DNA from: Actinotalea endophytica
GTDB taxonomy: Bacteria; Actinomycetota; Actinomycetes; Actinomycetales; Cellulomonadaceae
DNA length: 64,000 nucleotides
Assembly (NCBI RefSeq): GCF_025717005.1
Contig: NZ_JAOVZU010000002.1
Location: 283,480-347,479 of the forward strand
Direction of reading: 5' to 3'
Part shown: positions 53,795 through 61,712 of the stretch, piece after piece
Position numbering within the stretch: the stretch's first letter is position 1
Layout of the letters: every line of letters begins with the position of its first letter
Notes under the pieces: generated by a model
Seen by the model: only the letters and a program-made list of their open reading frames with translations
The model's database searches: none
What the model was told of the DNA's origin: nothing
Program-made: the position numbers and the translations under genes

Positions 53795-54900
53795 CGCACG
53801 CTCCCGCTGCGCACCAGGCCGATCAGCACCGGCGCGCCGATCGCCGCGACCACGAGCCCCGCCTCCAGCTCGCCGGGTGGGGCGACCACCCGGCCGACGA
53901 CATCCGCGGCGACCAGCAGGGCCGCACCCGCGAGCACGGCGACCGGCACCATGCGCGCGTGCCGTGCGCCCACCAGCCGATGCGCCGTGTGCACCGCGAC
54001 CAGGCCGACGAACACCAGGGGGCCGGCCAGCGCGGTGGCCGCGCCCGCGAGCGCGACCACGACGGCCACCGAGGCGGCCCGGACCGCGCCGAGCCGGTAG
54101 CCGAGCCCGCGCGCGACGTCGTCGCCGAGGGCGAGCGCGTCGAGCGGGCGGGAGAGCGCGACCGCCCCGACCAGCCCGGCCAGCACGAGCGGCGCGACGC
54201 CGGCGGCGGCGTCCAGGCCTCGACCGGTGAGCGCGCCGACGGTCCAGAACCGGTACCGGTCCAGCGCCGTGGGGTCCTGGAGCAGCAGGAGCGTGGTCAC
54301 GGAGGTCAGCCCTGCGGTGATCGCGGCGCCCGCGACCACCAGCCGCGCCGGGCTCCCGGTGCGGGCGGCGACGGCCGCGACGACGGCGGCCGCGGCGAGG
54401 GCGCCCAGCAGCGCGGCGACCACCGTCGTGGCCAGGTCGGTGCGGCCGAGGCCGAGCGCGACGACCACCCCGAGGGCGGCCCCGGCGTTCACCCCGAGCA
54501 GCCCGGGGTCGGCGACCGGGTTCCGGGTCACCCCGCGCATCACGACCCCGGCGGCGCCGAGCGCAGCCCCGGCGAGGAGCCCGAGGACTGTGCGCGGCAC
54601 CCGCAGGTCGCGCACCACCACGACGGTGGTCGGGTCGGCGTCCGCGGGTCTGAGCAGCGCCGCGACCACGTCGCCGAGCGGCGTGCTGCGCGCGCCCACT
54701 GCGAGGCTCACCACCACGAGCAGTGCGAGCACGCCGGCGCCGATCGCGAGCGTCCGGGCGAGGGCGGCTCCGCCCGGTCGGACGCCTCGCGCGGGAGGAT
54801 GCCCTGCGGGCGCGGGATCGAGGGCCGACGCGGGCGGGCTCACCGCCGCGTCCCCGACGTGGTCCGTGTCGCCGTCGGGTGTGTCACTGCGGCTCGGCAC
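53791..54900 (-). CDS. Iron-siderophore ABC transporter permease (FecCD, first)
   Basis: 369 aa from GTG 54900, which overlaps the end of the siderophore-interacting protein gene by 17 bp. GTG 54843 is an alternative and would remove 19 polar residues. Same FecCD pattern: LRVPRTVLGLLAGAALGAAGVVMRGVTRNPVADPGLLGVNAGAALG, LSRPLDALALGDDVARGLG and the C-terminal PPGELEAGLVVAAIGAPVLIGLVR. The N-terminus carries a Pro-rich cytoplasmic extension. Confidence 0.92.
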   Translation of the reverse strand: MPSRSDTPDGDTDHVGDAAVSPPASALDPAPAGHPPARGVRPGGAALARTLAIGAGVLALLVVVSLAVGARSTPLGDVVAALLRPADADPTTVVVVRDLRVPRTVLGLLAGAALGAAGVVMRGVTRNPVADPGLLGVNAGAALGVVVALGLGRTDLATTVVAALLGALAAAAVVAAVAARTGSPARLVVAGAAITAGLTSVTTLLLLQDPTALDRYRFWTVGALTGRGLDAAAGVAPLVLAGLVGAVALSRPLDALALGDDVARGLGYRLGAVRAASVAVVVALAGAATALAGPLVFVGLVAVHTAHRLVGARHARMVPVAVLAGAALLVAADVVGRVVAPPGELEAGLVVAAIGAPVLIGLVRSGSVR

Positions 54901-55861
54901 GGCCGGCGCGCCAGTAGCCGAGGAACGCCGCGTTGCCCGGCCCGATCGCACCGCGCAGCAGGCGTCTGAGGTCCCGCACCATCGCGGCCTCGCCGGCGAT
55001 CCAGGCGTAGAAGTCGCCGCCGGCGGGGTCGGGCGGGCTCTCCCACAGGAGCTCGGCGTCGATGTCGACGTCGTCCGGCTCGGTCGGGGTGCCGAGCGCT
55101 CCGGCGAGCAGCGTGGTGTGCCGGGTGAGCCAGGTCCGCACGGTCTGGGTGAGCAGGAGCCCGTGCGGGGCGACGTCGCGCACGCCCTCGGCCGTGGTGC
55201 ACCCGCCGTCCCGGGCCAGCCAGGTGATCCGGGACCGTCCGCGCGGGTAGACGCTGAGGATGTCGTCGGCGCTGGGCACCTCGATGATCGCCTGCGCGGT
55301 CGGCCCGTCGAGGCTCTCCACGATCGAGCAGATCGCCGGTGCGGCGGTCTCGTCGCCGGCGAGCAGGAGGTGCTGTGCGTGGCCGGGGCGCCAGTCGATC
55401 CCGGTCACCTCGGCGGAGCGGGCATCCGGGCCGACCACGACGAGCTCGTCGCCGACCCTGGCGGCCGCGAGCCACGACGCCGCGGGGCCGCCCCCGTCGG
55501 CGTGGCGGACCATGTCGACGTCGAGCTCGCCGACGTCGGGCCGTACCTGGCGCACCGTGTACGTGCGCAGCGGGCAGCGCTCGTCGTCCGGGAGGGCTCG
55601 CCATCGCGCGTACCAGGCGCCCTCGCGGATGGTGGTCTCGTCGTCCGCGCCGATCTCGCAGAGTCGGCCGCGCAGCGGGAACATCAGCTTGACGCGCTGG
55701 TCGAGACCCGTGGTGCCGAAGACCGCGAGGTCGGGCCCGGTGACGGTGACGCGGACCAGGTGCGGGCTGAGTGGCAGGAGGCGCCGGACCGTGACCCGGA
55801 AGGGGCGGTAGGCGGGGTAGGCCGGGCGCGCGACAGGGCTCAGGTGCGTCCGACTTAGCAT
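54884..55861 (-). CDS. Siderophore-interacting protein (ferric-siderophore reductase)
   Basis: 325 aa; ATG 55861 lies inside an iron box. SIP/ViuB family: an FAD-binding N-terminal barrel (PYRPFRVTVRRLLPLSPHLVRVTVTG; RTYTVRQVR, the flavin-binding Arg-x-Tyr-Thr) and a C-terminal NAD(P)H domain ending FYAWIAGEAAMVRDLRRLLR and FLGYWRAG. It reduces Fe3+ in the cytoplasm to free it from the imported siderophore. First gene of the five-gene uptake set. Confidence 0.94.
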   Translation of the reverse strand: MLSRTHLSPVARPAYPAYRPFRVTVRRLLPLSPHLVRVTVTGPDLAVFGTTGLDQRVKLMFPLRGRLCEIGADDETTIREGAWYARWRALPDDERCPLRTYTVRQVRPDVGELDVDMVRHADGGGPAASWLAAARVGDELVVVGPDARSAEVTGIDWRPGHAQHLLLAGDETAAPAICSIVESLDGPTAQAIIEVPSADDILSVYPRGRSRITWLARDGGCTTAEGVRDVAPHGLLLTQTVRTWLTRHTTLLAGALGTPTEPDDVDIDAELLWESPPDPAGGDFYAWIAGEAAMVRDLRRLLRGAIGPGNAAFLGYWRAGRAEPQ

Positions 55862-55873
55862 AGCCTTACCTTA
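55855..55873. promoter_or_regulatory. Second DtxR/IdeR-type iron box
   Basis: TTAGCATAGCCTTACCTTA agrees with the DtxR/IdeR box at 15 of 19 positions. It overlaps the start codon of the siderophore-interacting protein gene, so a bound repressor would block initiation directly. It would govern the reductase, both permeases and the ATPase. Confidence 0.75.
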
Positions 55874-55907
55874 CATAAGGCCTGCTCCGAGGCTCTCGCG
55901 GGAGTCG

Positions 55908-56696
55908 TCAGACGCCGCGCCGCTGTGCCCGCACCGCCCGCACCGAGAGCTGCGCGGCCGTGACGAGCACCAGCAGCGCGAACAGCACGCTCGACAGCCG
56001 GGCCGGCAGCAGGAATGCCAGCGCGACCCCGAGGAACGAGGCGGCCGACGCCGACGCGCCGACCACGATGCCGACTCGGACGTCCACGAGGCCCCGGCGG
56101 GCGTTCGCGACGGTGCCGGTGATCGAGGTCAGGATCATCACGACCAGCGACGTGCCCTTGGCCAGGAGATCGCTGACCCCGAGCAGCAGGATCAGGGCCG
56201 GGACCACGATCACGCCGCCGCCGATCCCGAACAGGCCGGCGGCGATCCCGGCGACCAGGCCGACCGCGACGAGGCCGAGGACGATGCCGACGTTCCACTC
56301 GACCTCGTGCCCGCGAACGGGTTGCGCAGTCAGCATCCGCAGCGCCACGGCGAGCAGGAGCACGATGAACATCCAGCGCAGCGCCGCCATCGGCAGCCGG
56401 CGCAGCAGCCACGTCCCGATCAGCGAGCCGACGATGCCGCCGATCGCGACCAGCGCGCCGATCCGCAGGTCCGCCTCACCACGCGCCAGGTAGCTGATCG
56501 ACCCGACGATCGACGTCGGCAGGACCGCGACCAGCGAGGTCGACGCCGCCTGACGCTGGTCCATGCCCCCGAACGAGAGCAGCAGCGGCACCATGATGAT
56601 CCCGCCGCCGACACCGAACATCCCGGACAGCACGCCACCGGCGGCACCGATCAGGATGAGCGCGACCCATCGACGAAGAGACGGCGAGACGGGCAC
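55908..56696 (-). CDS. TSUP family membrane exporter (TauE/SafE)
   Basis: 262 aa from GTG 56696, with eight membrane helices. The two glycine-rich repeats of the family are present: AAGGVLSGMFGVGGGIIMVPLLL and GIAAGLFGIGGGVIVVPALI. TSUP proteins move sulfite, sulfonates or other organic anions; the substrate is not evident. Stands between the iron operon and rlmC, both on the same strand. Confidence 0.9.
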   Translation of the reverse strand: MPVSPSLRRWVALILIGAAGGVLSGMFGVGGGIIMVPLLLSFGGMDQRQAASTSLVAVLPTSIVGSISYLARGEADLRIGALVAIGGIVGSLIGTWLLRRLPMAALRWMFIVLLLAVALRMLTAQPVRGHEVEWNVGIVLGLVAVGLVAGIAAGLFGIGGGVIVVPALILLLGVSDLLAKGTSLVVMILTSITGTVANARRGLVDVRVGIVVGASASAASFLGVALAFLLPARLSSVLFALLVLVTAAQLSVRAVRAQRRGV

Positions 56697-56722
56697 GGCC
56701 CCACCCTACGGGCCGCCCTCGT

Positions 56723-57823
56723 TCAGCGCTGGAGCATGACCAGGGTCTCGTGGTGCTCGGTGTGCGGGAACATGTCGTACACCCGCGCCTTGACCGGCCG
56801 CAGCGACGGCATCGCCCGCAGGTCGCGTCCCAGCGACCCGACGTGGCAGCTCGAGTACAGCACGTGCGCCACCCCGGACGCCTCGAGCAGGCCCGCGAGC
56901 TCGCCGAGCCCGCGGCGCGGAGGGTTCACCACGACGAGGTCCGGCACGGCCTCGACGTCCCGCACGAACGCGGCCGCGTCGCCGGCCTGGAACCGCGCCG
57001 TGAGGCCGAGCTCGTCCCGGCTGGTCAGGGCGGAGGCGACGGCCTCGCCGCTGAGCTCGACCCCGAGGACGTCCCGGCCCGGCGCGAGGTGCAGCGCGAA
57101 CCCGCCGACCCCGCAGTACAGGTCCCACGCGGTCCGGACCGCGAGCTCGTCGACCCAGGCCGCCGCGTCGCGGTACAGCGCACCGGCCACGGCGGTGTTG
57201 GTCTGGAAGAAGCTCTGCGGGCGCAGGTGCAGCGTCACGTCCCCGACCGGCATGCGCAGCGTCCCGGCCTCGGTGAGGACGATCTCCCGCTCGCCCTCGA
57301 GCACGGCCTTGTGCTCGGGCTGGACGTTGACCGACACGACGGTCCGGTCGCCGAGCTCGGCCACGAGTGGCGGCAGGTGCTTGCGGATCCGGGCGAGGGC
57401 CTCGGTCGAGCGCAGCACGAACCGCACCATGAGCGCGGTCCCGGAGTCGGTGACCAGGACGTGCTTGAGCTCACCGCGCCGGGTCGCGACGTCGTAGGGC
57501 GTGAGCGAGGCCTCCGTGACGAAGGCCGCGAGGACGGGCAGCGCCGCGGTGATGCCGGGCGTGTGCAGCGCGCACCCGCGCAGGTCGACGCCGCGGGCGC
57601 CGTCCAGGATGCCGAGCGTCGGCGCCTCGACGGTGCCGGCGACGACCATCTTCGCCTTGTTGCGGAAGCCGCTCTCGGCGCTCGCGACGGGAAGCTCCCA
57701 GCGCACCCCCTCGCCGAGCGCTGCGCGCGCCCCGGCCACCTTCCGGGCGAGCTGGTCGTCGTACGGCTGCTCGAGCAGCGTGCACGACCGGCACAGGGCG
57801 GCGTCGTAGTAGTCGCACTGCAC
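56723..57823 (-). CDS. rlmC: 23S rRNA (uracil-C5)-methyltransferase RlmC
   Basis: 366 aa from GTG 57823. Four iron-sulfur Cys are present: Cys3, Cys11, Cys14 and one in DLRGCALH, as in RlmC/RlmD enzymes. The SAM fold has WDLYCGVGGFALHLAPG, VVNPPRRGLGELAGL and the catalytic YSSCHVGSLGRDL. The lack of an N-terminal TRAM domain and the length fit RlmC, which methylates U747 of 23S rRNA in E. coli, rather than RlmD. DMFPHTEHHETLVMLQR is the usual C-terminus. Confidence 0.92.
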   Translation of the reverse strand: MQCDYYDAALCRSCTLLEQPYDDQLARKVAGARAALGEGVRWELPVASAESGFRNKAKMVVAGTVEAPTLGILDGARGVDLRGCALHTPGITAALPVLAAFVTEASLTPYDVATRRGELKHVLVTDSGTALMVRFVLRSTEALARIRKHLPPLVAELGDRTVVSVNVQPEHKAVLEGEREIVLTEAGTLRMPVGDVTLHLRPQSFFQTNTAVAGALYRDAAAWVDELAVRTAWDLYCGVGGFALHLAPGRDVLGVELSGEAVASALTSRDELGLTARFQAGDAAAFVRDVEAVPDLVVVNPPRRGLGELAGLLEASGVAHVLYSSCHVGSLGRDLRAMPSLRPVKARVYDMFPHTEHHETLVMLQR

Positions 57824-57905
57824 GTCGCGAGCCTAAGCCCGGTCGGTCAGGCTGCCGGGTCGGGAGGGCCGCCGACCGCGCGAGCGACGCGGGTCTCCCG
57901 ACCGC

Positions 57906-58784
57906 TCAGGTGAGGCTCGCCGAGTAGATCGACTCGATCGACTCGTCGAGGACGCGGTCGAACTCCTCGTCCGTCTGGTGCACGTCCAACCCCTCGGTGA
58001 GCGCACGGGAGAAGCTCGCGATCACGCCGAGGTTGCGGGCCAGCCGGGCGGTCGCCTCGGCGCGCGTGTAGCCGCCGGACAGCGCTGCGACGCGGGCGAC
58101 CCGCGGGTGCGCCACCAGGGGCTCCCACAGGCCGGGCTCCTCGGGGAGCGTCAGCTTGAGGAACACCTGCTGCTCGGGCCGGAAGTCGTCGAGACGCTGC
58201 AGCAGCGCGTGCCGCAGCATGTCCTCGGCCTGGGCCTTCTCGGGCGAGTGGATGTCCACCTCGGGCTCGACGATCGGCACGAGGCCGGCGTCCAGGATCC
58301 GGCGGGCGACGGTGAGCTGCTGGTCGACCGCGGCGACGATCCCGTCCTTGTGCGCGAGCGTGACGAGCGAGCGCATCTTCGTGCCGAACACACCGTGGCC
58401 GATCGCCCGCTCGAGCATGTCGTCCAGGTCGGGGATCGGCTTCATCAGCCGCACGCCGTCGGACTCGTCCTCGAGCCCCTTGTCGACCTTGAGGAACGGC
58501 ACGACGTGCTTGACCTGCCACAGGTACTCGGCCGCCCCTGTGCCGTCGATGGTGGACTCCATCGTGCGGTCGAACAGGATCGCGCCGATCACCCGGTTCC
58601 CGCCGAACACGGGGCTCGTGATGATCCGGGTCCGCATCCGGTGGACGAGCTCGAACATCTCCACCTCGTCCGCCCACGACTCGATGCCGTAGGCGCGCAG
58701 GGCCCTCGGGGTGGAGCCGCCGCTCTGGTCGAGGGCTGCGATGAAGCCCCGTCCGGTCGCCATCTGGTGGAACTGCTCGCTCAT
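57906..58784 (-). CDS. Class I fructose-bisphosphate aldolase
   Basis: 292 aa; ATG 58784 follows GGAGGAGG. It matches the short bacterial class I aldolase: MATGRGFIAALDQSGGSTPRAL, RMRTRIITSPVFGGNRVIGAILF, LVPIVEPEVDIHSPEKAQAE and the Schiff-base region VFLKLTLPEEPGLW. It cleaves fructose-1,6-bisphosphate to dihydroxyacetone phosphate and glyceraldehyde-3-phosphate, a step shared by glycolysis and fructose use. Divergent from the metallo-hydrolase gene. Confidence 0.93.
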   Translation of the reverse strand: MSEQFHQMATGRGFIAALDQSGGSTPRALRAYGIESWADEVEMFELVHRMRTRIITSPVFGGNRVIGAILFDRTMESTIDGTGAAEYLWQVKHVVPFLKVDKGLEDESDGVRLMKPIPDLDDMLERAIGHGVFGTKMRSLVTLAHKDGIVAAVDQQLTVARRILDAGLVPIVEPEVDIHSPEKAQAEDMLRHALLQRLDDFRPEQQVFLKLTLPEEPGLWEPLVAHPRVARVAALSGGYTRAEATARLARNLGVIASFSRALTEGLDVHQTDEEFDRVLDESIESIYSASLT

Positions 58785-58988
58785 GACCCCTCCTCCCGTG
58801 GAGGGCGATCGACCCGCGGGTCGGGCGGCGGGACGACCGCCACTCCCATCATCGCGCGTCGGCGTCGCGCGCGGCAGGGACCGCGGTGCACGTTCGACCA
58901 CGACGCGCGTGCAGCATGCGGTGCGTCGAGCCCGGTCCACCGGCCCGAATCCGCCCCGACGCCCGGCGTCGCCGGGTAGCGTCGCGAC

Positions 58989-59774
58989 ATGCCCAGCCCG
59001 TTCGCGCCGGTCGCTCCCGGGGTCCTGGTGGCCACGAGCCGCCGGATGCAGACCACCACCACGCTGGTGGTGCACGGCGACCGGGGCCTGCTGGTCGACC
59101 CGGCCTGGTTGCCGGACGAGCTCGAGGCGATCGCCGACGACCTCACCGCGCTCGGGATCCGCGTCACCTCGGGGCTCTCGACCCATCCGCACCACGACCA
59201 CCTGCTGTGGCACCCGCGGTTCGGCGACGGGCACCGCTGGGCGTCCTCCCGCGCGGTCGAGGTGGTGCGCGAGCACGCGGACGAGCTGCGGGCCGAGCTG
59301 ACCGACCCGTTCCCCCCTGGCGTGCTGCGTCTGTTCGGCCGGCTCGAGCCGCTGCCCGGCGCCGATGCGGTCGGCGACGTCGCCGAGATCCCCGACCCGT
59401 TCAGCACGGACCTCACCAGCGACCCGCTGCTCGCCATCACGCACGACGCCCACGCGCCCGGTCACACCGCGCTCTGGGCGCCGCACCGCGGTGTCCTGGT
59501 GGTGGGCGACATGCTGAGCGACGTCGAGCTCCCGCTGCCGGCGACCGGCCTGGACGCCTACCTCGCCGGGCTGGACGTGCTCGCGCCGTACGTGGGGCGC
59601 GCCTCCGTGCTCGTACCCGGTCACGGGACGCCGACGGCCGACCCCGGTGCCCGGCTGGACGCCGACCGCCACTACCTCGAGGCCGTGCTCGCCGGCCGCA
59701 CCCCGGACGATCCTCGCCTGGCCAACGAGGGGATGCGCGACGAGCACGCACGCACCGTCGCCATGGTCGGTTGA
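58989..59774 (+). CDS. Metallo-beta-lactamase-fold hydrolase
   Basis: 261 aa from ATG 58989. The metal site THPHHDHLLWHPRFGDG (HxHxDH) is intact, with further ligands in APGHTALWAPHRGVLVVGDMLSD and LVPGHGTP. No signal peptide. The fold covers glyoxalase II-like thioesterases, lactonases and others; no feature fixes the substrate. Followed 78 bp later by the GGDEF-EAL gene. Confidence 0.88.
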   Translation: MPSPFAPVAPGVLVATSRRMQTTTTLVVHGDRGLLVDPAWLPDELEAIADDLTALGIRVTSGLSTHPHHDHLLWHPRFGDGHRWASSRAVEVVREHADELRAELTDPFPPGVLRLFGRLEPLPGADAVGDVAEIPDPFSTDLTSDPLLAITHDAHAPGHTALWAPHRGVLVVGDMLSDVELPLPATGLDAYLAGLDVLAPYVGRASVLVPGHGTPTADPGARLDADRHYLEAVLAGRTPDDPRLANEGMRDEHARTVAMVG

Positions 59775-59852
59775 GCCGTTCGTAGGTGGTCCCGGGCTGG
59801 TCCCTGCCGGACCCCCTCACGCGACGGCTATCGTTCGCGTGGGGGTGGTGAC

Positions 59853-61625
59853 GTGTCCCGCGACGAGCAGCGCGGCGAGGCGTCGGGACCGGACGCTCCC
59901 GACGCCGACCTCGTGCTGGACGAGGTCGAGCAGAAGTACCGGCAGGTCTTCGACGGCGCCGCGATCGGCATGGCGCTCGTCGCGGTGGGCCCGGAGCCGG
60001 CGCCCGGCACGCTCCTCGACGTGAACCGCGCCATGTGCGAGATGCTCGGCCGCTCCGCCGACCAGCTCGTGGGGATGCCGGCCGACACGATCACCCACCC
60101 CGACGACGTCGCGGTCGGTGCTGTCGCCGCCGAGCGCGTCCGCAGCGGCGAGCTCGACCGCGGAGTCGTCGAGAAGCGATACCTGCGGGCCGACGGGGCC
60201 GAGGTGTGGGTCCGGGTCACGATGTCCGCGATCCACGGCCCGGACGGCGACCCGCTCCACCTGGTCGCCCAGGTGGAGGACATCACCGCCCGCAAGGACG
60301 CCGAGAACGAGCTGATCTACCGGGCCATGCACGACCCGCTCACCGGCATGCCGAACCGGTCGCACGCGATGGAGCACCTCGAGCGGGCCCTCGCCCGGGC
60401 GAGCCGAGCCGGCGGCCTGGTCGGCGTGCTGTACCTCGATCTCGACGACTTCAAGGAGATCAACGACAGCCTCGGGCACGCCGCGGGCGACGAGCTGCTC
60501 GTCGCGGTCGGGCAACGGGTCCGCAGCGTGCTGCGCGCCGGTGACCTCGCCGCGCGCCTGGGCGGCGACGAGATCGCGGTGGTCTGTGACGGGCTCACCA
60601 CCCCGGGGGAGGTCGCGCCGATCGCGCAGCGAGTCATCAACACCCTCAGCGCGCCGATCGAGATCGCCGACCGCGTCCTGCACGTGTCCGCGAGCATCGG
60701 GGCGGCGACGGGTGGCGTGGGCGCCACGGCCGACGGCCTGGTGCGCGAGGCGGACGCCGCGATGTACCGGGCCAAGGGCGCGGGCAAGGGGCGCTACATC
60801 GTCGGTGACGAGTCCCTCGCGGCGCTCGCGGCCCGGCAGCTCGAGGTGGAGGAGACGCTGCGCGGAGCGCTCGAGGACGACGGACTTCGACTGGTGTACC
60901 AGCCGATCGTGGACCTCGGCAGCGGACGGGTCGTCGCGGTCGAGGCGCTGCTGCGCATGGTGCACCCCGAGCGCGGTGAGCTCGTGCCGGCGGAGTTCGT
61001 CGACGTCGCGGAGAGCCGCGGGCTGATCGTGCCGATCGGTCGGTGGGTCGTGGAGGAGGCGGTGCGCCAGGCCGCGCAGTGGCACGCGGCCCTCGGCGAC
61101 CGCGCGCCGCAGGTCTGGGTCAACGCGTCCGACCGTCAGCTCGGCCGGCACGACCTGGCGGGCGTGGTGAGCGACGCGCTGGCGGCCCACGGCCTGCCGG
61201 CCGACCTCCTCGGGATCGAGATCGCCGAGCGTCGGCTGGTCCGGCTCGACCATTTCGAGCGCGACGACCTCGCCGCGATCCGCGAGCTGGGCGTCGGCAT
61301 CGGGATCGACGACTTCGGCACCGGTCGCAGCGGGCTCGACTATCTCCGCGACCTCCCGGTCACCGACCTGAAGGTCGACGACAGCCTCACCGCCCGGCTC
61401 GGCACCGACACGGCGAGCACCGCCATCGCCGAGTCCCTCGTGACGCTCGGCCACGGCCTCGGCCTCACCGTCACGGTCGAGGGCGTGGAGACCGCGGCGC
61501 AGCTCGGCTGGCTGCGGGGCTGGGCGTGCGACCGGGCCCAGGGCTACCTGCTCGGCCGGCCGCACGGCGCGGACGAGGTCGGCGCCGTGCTCACCGAGCC
61601 GGACGGCCCCGTCGCGCAGGACTGA
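59853..61625 (+). CDS. PAS-GGDEF-EAL cyclic di-GMP enzyme
   Basis: 590 aa from GTG 59853, no membrane segment. PAS domain (about 25-148; YRQVFDGAAIGMALV, DVNRAMCEMLG). GGDEF domain (about 150-320) with LYLDLDDFKEINDSLGHAAGD and GGDEI at 237-241; the inhibitory I-site RAGD (228-231) stands at the right distance. EAL domain (about 330-580) with VEALLR, GIDDFGTG and VEGVETAAQ; the usual EITES is altered to EIAER. Both synthesis and breakdown of c-di-GMP are plausible; Ile in place of Phe in GGDEF and Arg in the EAL motif may shift the balance. Connects with the riboswitch and HD-GYP gene elsewhere in the window. Confidence 0.92.
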   Translation: MSRDEQRGEASGPDAPDADLVLDEVEQKYRQVFDGAAIGMALVAVGPEPAPGTLLDVNRAMCEMLGRSADQLVGMPADTITHPDDVAVGAVAAERVRSGELDRGVVEKRYLRADGAEVWVRVTMSAIHGPDGDPLHLVAQVEDITARKDAENELIYRAMHDPLTGMPNRSHAMEHLERALARASRAGGLVGVLYLDLDDFKEINDSLGHAAGDELLVAVGQRVRSVLRAGDLAARLGGDEIAVVCDGLTTPGEVAPIAQRVINTLSAPIEIADRVLHVSASIGAATGGVGATADGLVREADAAMYRAKGAGKGRYIVGDESLAALAARQLEVEETLRGALEDDGLRLVYQPIVDLGSGRVVAVEALLRMVHPERGELVPAEFVDVAESRGLIVPIGRWVVEEAVRQAAQWHAALGDRAPQVWVNASDRQLGRHDLAGVVSDALAAHGLPADLLGIEIAERRLVRLDHFERDDLAAIRELGVGIGIDDFGTGRSGLDYLRDLPVTDLKVDDSLTARLGTDTASTAIAESLVTLGHGLGLTVTVEGVETAAQLGWLRGWACDRAQGYLLGRPHGADEVGAVLTEPDGPVAQD

Positions 61626-61643
61626 TCGCGCGGCGCGCTCGCG

Positions 61644-61680
61644 GACCGGGGAACGGTGGTCCGGCCACCGGTCCCCGGTC
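61644..61680. terminator. Bidirectional terminator
   Basis: GACCGGGGA (61644-61652) pairs with TCCCCGGTC (61672-61680), and an inner CGGTGG/CCACCG extends the stem. It sits between the convergent GGDEF-EAL and fructose PTS genes. Confidence 0.8.
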
Positions 61681-61712
61681 GTGACCGAGGCGGCTCGTGC
61701 GCGCCGTCGTGG

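Noticed and set aside
59811-59848. Inverted repeat CCCCCTCACGCGA/TCGCGTGGGGG upstream of the GGDEF-EAL gene
   Set aside because: The pairing is partial and overlaps the start region. It could be an operator, but there is no second copy or family match to support it.
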